Source: an uncultured Agathobacter sp. (GTDB lineage: Bacteria > Bacillota > Clostridia > Lachnospirales > Lachnospiraceae). Taken from it: a stretch of 64,000 nt of DNA. The notes under the pieces were generated by a model. That model was not told the DNA's origin and did no database searches. It saw only the letters and a program-made list of their open reading frames with translations. This document shows positions 60,753 to 64,000 of the stretch, in pieces (the stretch's first letter is position 1; the number at the start of each line of letters is the position of its first letter). A program made the translations under genes and the position numbers. Location of the stretch: contig CAKRCS010000001.1 in NCBI GenBank assembly GCA_934307695.1, positions 310,001 through 374,000 on the forward strand, written 5' to 3'.

Positions 60753-62049
60753 TGGCGTAAATACACGGGAACTGGCACTGGATACGCTGATCGAGGTCAT
60801 GGAGCATGACCAGTACAGCCATCTGGTTCTGCGGAGCGTGCTGGATAAGTACGCATATTTGGAAAAGCAGGAGCGTGCCTTTTTGACGAGGCTTGTTGAG
60901 GGAACCATTGAGCGGACGGTGGAACTGGATTATGTGATCAACACCTATTCCAAGGTCAAGGTCAAAAAGATGAAGCCACTGATCCGCAATCTGCTCCGCA
61001 TGAGCACCTATCAGCTCCGTTATATGGACAGCGTGCCGGATCCGGCGGTGTGCAATGAGGCGGTAAAGCTTGCAAAGAAGCGTGGGTTCTCCCAGTTGTC
61101 GGGCTTTGTGAACGGAGTCTTAAGAAGCATGATCCGGGAGCCGGAGCGCGTGAAGTACCCGGACGAAAAGAAAGCGCCGGTACAGTATCTGTCTGTGCAT
61201 TTCTCGATGCCGGAATGGATCGTAGAAGAATGGATGGAAACTTACGGGCAGGAGAAAACAAAAGCACTGCTGCAGGAATTTGAAAAGGAGCAGAAGCTGA
61301 TCGTGCGCACCAACTTAAACCGCACGACACCGGAAGCACTGGCGGAGGCTCTTAAAAAGCAGGGGATTACCGCCTGCCAGAACAAAGATCTTCCTTATGC
61401 GCTTGCGCTGACCGGAGTTGACCAGTTACAGATGCTGCCGGAGTTCCTTGCTGGAGACTTTTATGTGCAGGATATCAGCTCGATGATGGTGGCGGAGACT
61501 GCTGATGTCCATCCGGGCGACTATGTGATAGATGTATGTGCGGCACCGGGCGGAAAGAGTACCCACATTGCGGAGCTGCTTAACGGCACCGGTCAGGTGG
61601 AAGCCAGAGACCTCACCGAGTACAAGGTGGGACTGATCCGGGATAATATTAACAGGCACGGACTTTCCAACATGCAGGCAAAGGTGTGGGATGCGACCGT
61701 GGAGGATGAAGCCTCAAAGGAAAAAGCGGATGTACTGCTCTGCGATCTGCCCTGCTCCGGGCTTGGAGTCCTCGGCAAGAAAACGGATATACGTTATAAG
61801 ATGACGAAGGAAAAGCAGCAGGAGCTTGTGCTGTTGCAGCGGGAGATCCTGATGACAGTCCGGGACTATGTGAAGCCGGGCGGAACGCTGGTGTACAGCA
61901 CCTGTACCATCAATTACGAGGAGAATGAGGGAAATGTGGAGTGGTTTTTGGATGAGTTCCCGTATTTCTCACTAGAGAGCATGCGACAGATGTTTCCGGG
62001 TGAATTGGGGCAGGACGGATTTTTTATTGCAAAATTAAAGCGAGGATAG
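60745..62049 (+). CDS. rsmB: 16S rRNA (cytosine(967)-C5)-methyltransferase
   Basis: A 434-residue m5C methyltransferase. An N-terminal NusB-like RNA-binding domain (~1-135) is followed by the Rossmann part with CAAPGGKSTHIA, the DLPCSGLGVLGK motif and the catalytic Cys in YSTCTI. GGAGG nine bases upstream supports the GTG at 60745, which overlaps the end of the YugP gene by eight bases; a much longer frame inside that gene is rejected. Confidence 0.94.
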   Translation: MTNGVNTRELALDTLIEVMEHDQYSHLVLRSVLDKYAYLEKQERAFLTRLVEGTIERTVELDYVINTYSKVKVKKMKPLIRNLLRMSTYQLRYMDSVPDPAVCNEAVKLAKKRGFSQLSGFVNGVLRSMIREPERVKYPDEKKAPVQYLSVHFSMPEWIVEEWMETYGQEKTKALLQEFEKEQKLIVRTNLNRTTPEALAEALKKQGITACQNKDLPYALALTGVDQLQMLPEFLAGDFYVQDISSMMVAETADVHPGDYVIDVCAAPGGKSTHIAELLNGTGQVEARDLTEYKVGLIRDNINRHGLSNMQAKVWDATVEDEASKEKADVLLCDLPCSGLGVLGKKTDIRYKMTKEKQQELVLLQREILMTVRDYVKPGGTLVYSTCTINYEENEGNVEWFLDEFPYFSLESMRQMFPGELGQDGFFIAKLKRG

Positions 62050-62050
62050 G

Positions 62051-63085
62051 ATGAGAGATATTAAGAGCATGGATCTTGCCGGGCTGACCGCCTATATCGC
62101 GGAGCTTGGGGAGAAGGCATTTCGTGCAAAACAGATCTATCAATGGATACATATCAAGCAGATCGAGGACTTTGATGAGATGACCAACATCTCGAAGCAG
62201 CTTAAGGAACGGCTGAAGGAGGATGCCTTTCTTACGACGCTGCACAAGGAGGAGGTACAGATCTCAAAGCTTGACGGGACAAGAAAGTACCTGTTTATGC
62301 TCTCGGACGGCAACGTTATAGAGAGTGTTCTAATGAAATACAAGCATGGCAATTCGGTATGCATTTCCTCACAGGTGGGCTGCCGGATGGGCTGCCGTTT
62401 CTGCGCGTCCACGCTGGACGGACTTGTAAGAGGGCTGACTCCTGCGGAGATGATCGACCAGATCTATCAGATCGGCAAGGACATCGGGGAGCGCATCTCG
62501 AATGTTGTCGTGATGGGAACAGGGGAGCCGATGGACAATTTTGAAAATCTTCTGCGGTTTATCGAGCTGCTGACCGATGAGAACGGACTGAACATCAGCC
62601 AGCGGAACCTGACGGTGTCTACCTGTGGGATCGTTCCGCGGATGCGGGAGCTTGCAGACAGGAAGCTGCAGATCACACTGGCGCTTTCCCTGCATGCCTC
62701 CAACCAGAAAAAACGCCTGGAACTGATGCCGGTTGCCAACAAATATGAGATACATGAGGTGATCGATGCCTGCAGATACTATTTTGAGCAGACGGGGCGC
62801 AGAGTCACCTTTGAATACAGCCTGGTGGGCGGAGTAAACGACACGGATGAGGACGCGAAGGAGCTTTCTTCCCTGATCCACGGAATGAATTGTCATGTGA
62901 ACCTGATCCCGGTCAACCCGATCAAGGAACGGGATTATGTGCAGTCGAACACACAGGTGATCGCCGCTTTTAAGAACAAGCTGGAAAGAAATGGAATTAC
63001 AGCAACGGTGCGCCGTGAGATGGGGCGCGATATCGACGGTGCCTGCGGGCAGCTGCGACGCAAGTACAAACAGAAGATGGAATAA
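62051..63085 (+). CDS. rlmN: 23S rRNA/tRNA adenine-C2 methyltransferase (radical SAM)
   Basis: A 344-residue radical-SAM enzyme methylating A2503 of 23S rRNA and A37 of some tRNAs. It has the iron-sulfur motif GCRMGCRFCAS (CxxxCxxC), MGTGEPMDNFEN, the conserved Cys in STCGIVPRM, and ALSLHASNQKKR. The second methyl-carrier Cys is in DIDGACGQL near the end. It is one base after rsmB and followed by a terminator. Confidence 0.96.
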   Translation: MRDIKSMDLAGLTAYIAELGEKAFRAKQIYQWIHIKQIEDFDEMTNISKQLKERLKEDAFLTTLHKEEVQISKLDGTRKYLFMLSDGNVIESVLMKYKHGNSVCISSQVGCRMGCRFCASTLDGLVRGLTPAEMIDQIYQIGKDIGERISNVVVMGTGEPMDNFENLLRFIELLTDENGLNISQRNLTVSTCGIVPRMRELADRKLQITLALSLHASNQKKRLELMPVANKYEIHEVIDACRYYFEQTGRRVTFEYSLVGGVNDTDEDAKELSSLIHGMNCHVNLIPVNPIKERDYVQSNTQVIAAFKNKLERNGITATVRREMGRDIDGACGQLRRKYKQKME

Positions 63086-63090
63086 CCAAG

Positions 63091-63121
63091 GAGGGCAAGA
63101 GCGTTTTACTTGCCCTTTTTA
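63091..63121 (+). terminator. terminator after rlmN
   Basis: AGGGCAAG pairs with CTTGCCCT, followed by TTTT. It splits the priA-rlmN operon from the phosphatase/kinase pair. Confidence 0.8.
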
Positions 63122-63220
63122 TAGGTTTGTGCTACTATATTATGCGGACTACTAGTGCAACTTGCGTCTATCTGCGTCCGCAGACCGGAAACAGACAGAC
63201 AAGGAAAGGACATAAAACGG

Positions 63221-63964
63221 ATGAAGACGTTTTCCATGACGGATATCGGTGTGTCGCGGGAGATGAATCAGGATTACCTGTTTACTTCAGATACAGCGGT
63301 CGGGAATCTTCCTAATCTATACATCGTCGCAGACGGTATGGGCGGACATAAGGCTGGAGAGTATGCCTCACGGTATACGACCGAGCGGGTGGTTGCCTAT
63401 GTGCTGCGCAGTAAGGATTCGGAACCCGTTACAATTTTAAAGGAAGCTATTCAAAAGGCAAATGAACTGCTCCTCATTGAATCGAAGGAGGATGAATCCA
63501 AGCATGGGATGGGTACGACCATCGTATGTGCGACGATTGTCGGCAGCAAGATGTTTGTCGCAAATGTGGGTGACAGCAGATTGTATGTGATTTCAGATCA
63601 GATTCGTCAGATCACCAGAGACCATTCCCTGGTTGAGGAGATGGTTCGAATGGGAGAGATGGACCGAAAGGAAGCCCGCCAGCATCCGGATAAGAATATC
63701 ATCACAAGAGCGGTAGGGGCGGCAGAGAATGTCGATGTGGATTTCTTTGAGGTGGATCTTTCAGAGGAGGATACGGTACTGCTTTGCTCGGACGGACTTA
63801 CCAATATGGTAGATGATGCGTCCATTTACCGCATTGTCAAGGAACAGAAGACAGTGGAGGATCAGGTCAGCAGGCTGGTCCGCGTTGCTAATGAAAACGG
63901 AGGCCGTGACAATATAACGGCTGTCATAATTCGACCATTTTTAGATGAGGTGAAGACATGTTAA
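63221..63964 (+). CDS. prpC: PP2C-type serine/threonine phosphatase
   Basis: A 247-residue PPM-family phosphatase that reverses PrkC phosphorylation. The metal-binding motifs are all present: MTDIGVSREMNQD, VADGMGGHKAGEYAS, NVGDSRLYV, LLCSDGLTNMVDD and GGRDNITAVIIRP. The ATG at 63221 gives the family N-terminus, whereas the frame from 63155 lies in the leader. It overlaps the kinase gene by seven bases. Confidence 0.94.
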   Translation: MKTFSMTDIGVSREMNQDYLFTSDTAVGNLPNLYIVADGMGGHKAGEYASRYTTERVVAYVLRSKDSEPVTILKEAIQKANELLLIESKEDESKHGMGTTIVCATIVGSKMFVANVGDSRLYVISDQIRQITRDHSLVEEMVRMGEMDRKEARQHPDKNIITRAVGAAENVDVDFFEVDLSEEDTVLLCSDGLTNMVDDASIYRIVKEQKTVEDQVSRLVRVANENGGRDNITAVIIRPFLDEVKTC

Positions 63965-64000
63965 CAGTAGGTATGTATTTAGCAGATAGATATGAGATCG
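63958..64000 (+). CDS. prkC: serine/threonine protein kinase PrkC, 5' end only
   Basis: The window's last 43 bases encode MLTVGMYLADRYEI, the usual beginning of clostridial PrkC kinases just before the Gly-rich loop. Its position overlapping prpC is the standard pairing. The rest, including kinase and PASTA domains, lies beyond the edge. Confidence 0.8.
   Translation, partial: MLTVGMYLADRYEI

Overview
The window reads as chromosome of a gut Lachnospiraceae (Roseburia/Agathobacter/Eubacterium rectale type; inferred from gene content and order, not proven). Signs are the DUF5721, DUF5685 and DUF4349 families, the priA-def-fmt-yugP-rsmB-rlmN-prpC-prkC operon, the dgt-dnaG-rpoD-trmK block, and strong Shine-Dalgarno sites. 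Most host genes lie on the + strand and favour GAG for Glu.

Layout. 1-10.5 kb: host metabolism and signalling (M18 aminopeptidase, DegV, FolC, IlvE, a HEAT-like/methyltransferase fusion, a GGDEF-EAL protein, an alpha/beta hydrolase). 10.66-10.85 kb: two tRNA-Leu genes. About 11.01-30.16 kb: a 19-kb integrative mobilizable element of Tn4451 character. It has a large serine recombinase, a ParB-like protein, a relaxase with a candidate oriT, a sigma-like factor, TnpV and imperfect inverted ends. Its cargo is a nearly complete type II fatty-acid synthesis set: ACP, FabK, FabD, FabG, FabF, AccB, FabZ, AccC, AccD, AccA, an acyl-CoA synthetase, AcpS, a PAS/SARP-like regulator and a thioesterase. There is no FabH. 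In front of the ACP gene, four heptamers spaced exactly 11 bp apart end 9 bp before a TATAAT, which is the layout of a SARP operator. This is the most interesting system in the window.

30.2-34.6 kb: a second accessory segment. An Abi-family remnant is followed by a promoter-to-terminator cassette of two genes: a membrane protein with two Rossmann modules and a RyR domain, and a TIR protein with two tandem C-terminal modules. It looks like a nucleotide-signalling defence system.

34.7-64 kb: host core. This holds a DUF438 sensor, a DUF4349 lipoprotein, dgt/dnaG/rpoD/trmK, a uridine-kinase-like protein, RNase P RNA, a zinc-ribbon/DUF5685/J-domain trio, a diguanylate cyclase, serine acetyltransferase, HflK/HflC, PyrB/PyrI, a second J-domain protein, the priA operon, and the start of prkC at the right edge. 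A hairpin-rich interval before priA with two extended -10 promoters may encode a structured RNA.

How the parts may work together (inference): the mobile FAS set supplies its own malonyl-CoA (AccABCD), its own ACP and ACP activation (AcpS), one elongation cycle (FabD/F/G/Z/K), a possible alternative starter entry (acyl-CoA synthetase instead of FabH), a release enzyme (thioesterase) and a dedicated sensor-regulator. It could act as a second, inducible acyl-chain factory separate from host FAS.
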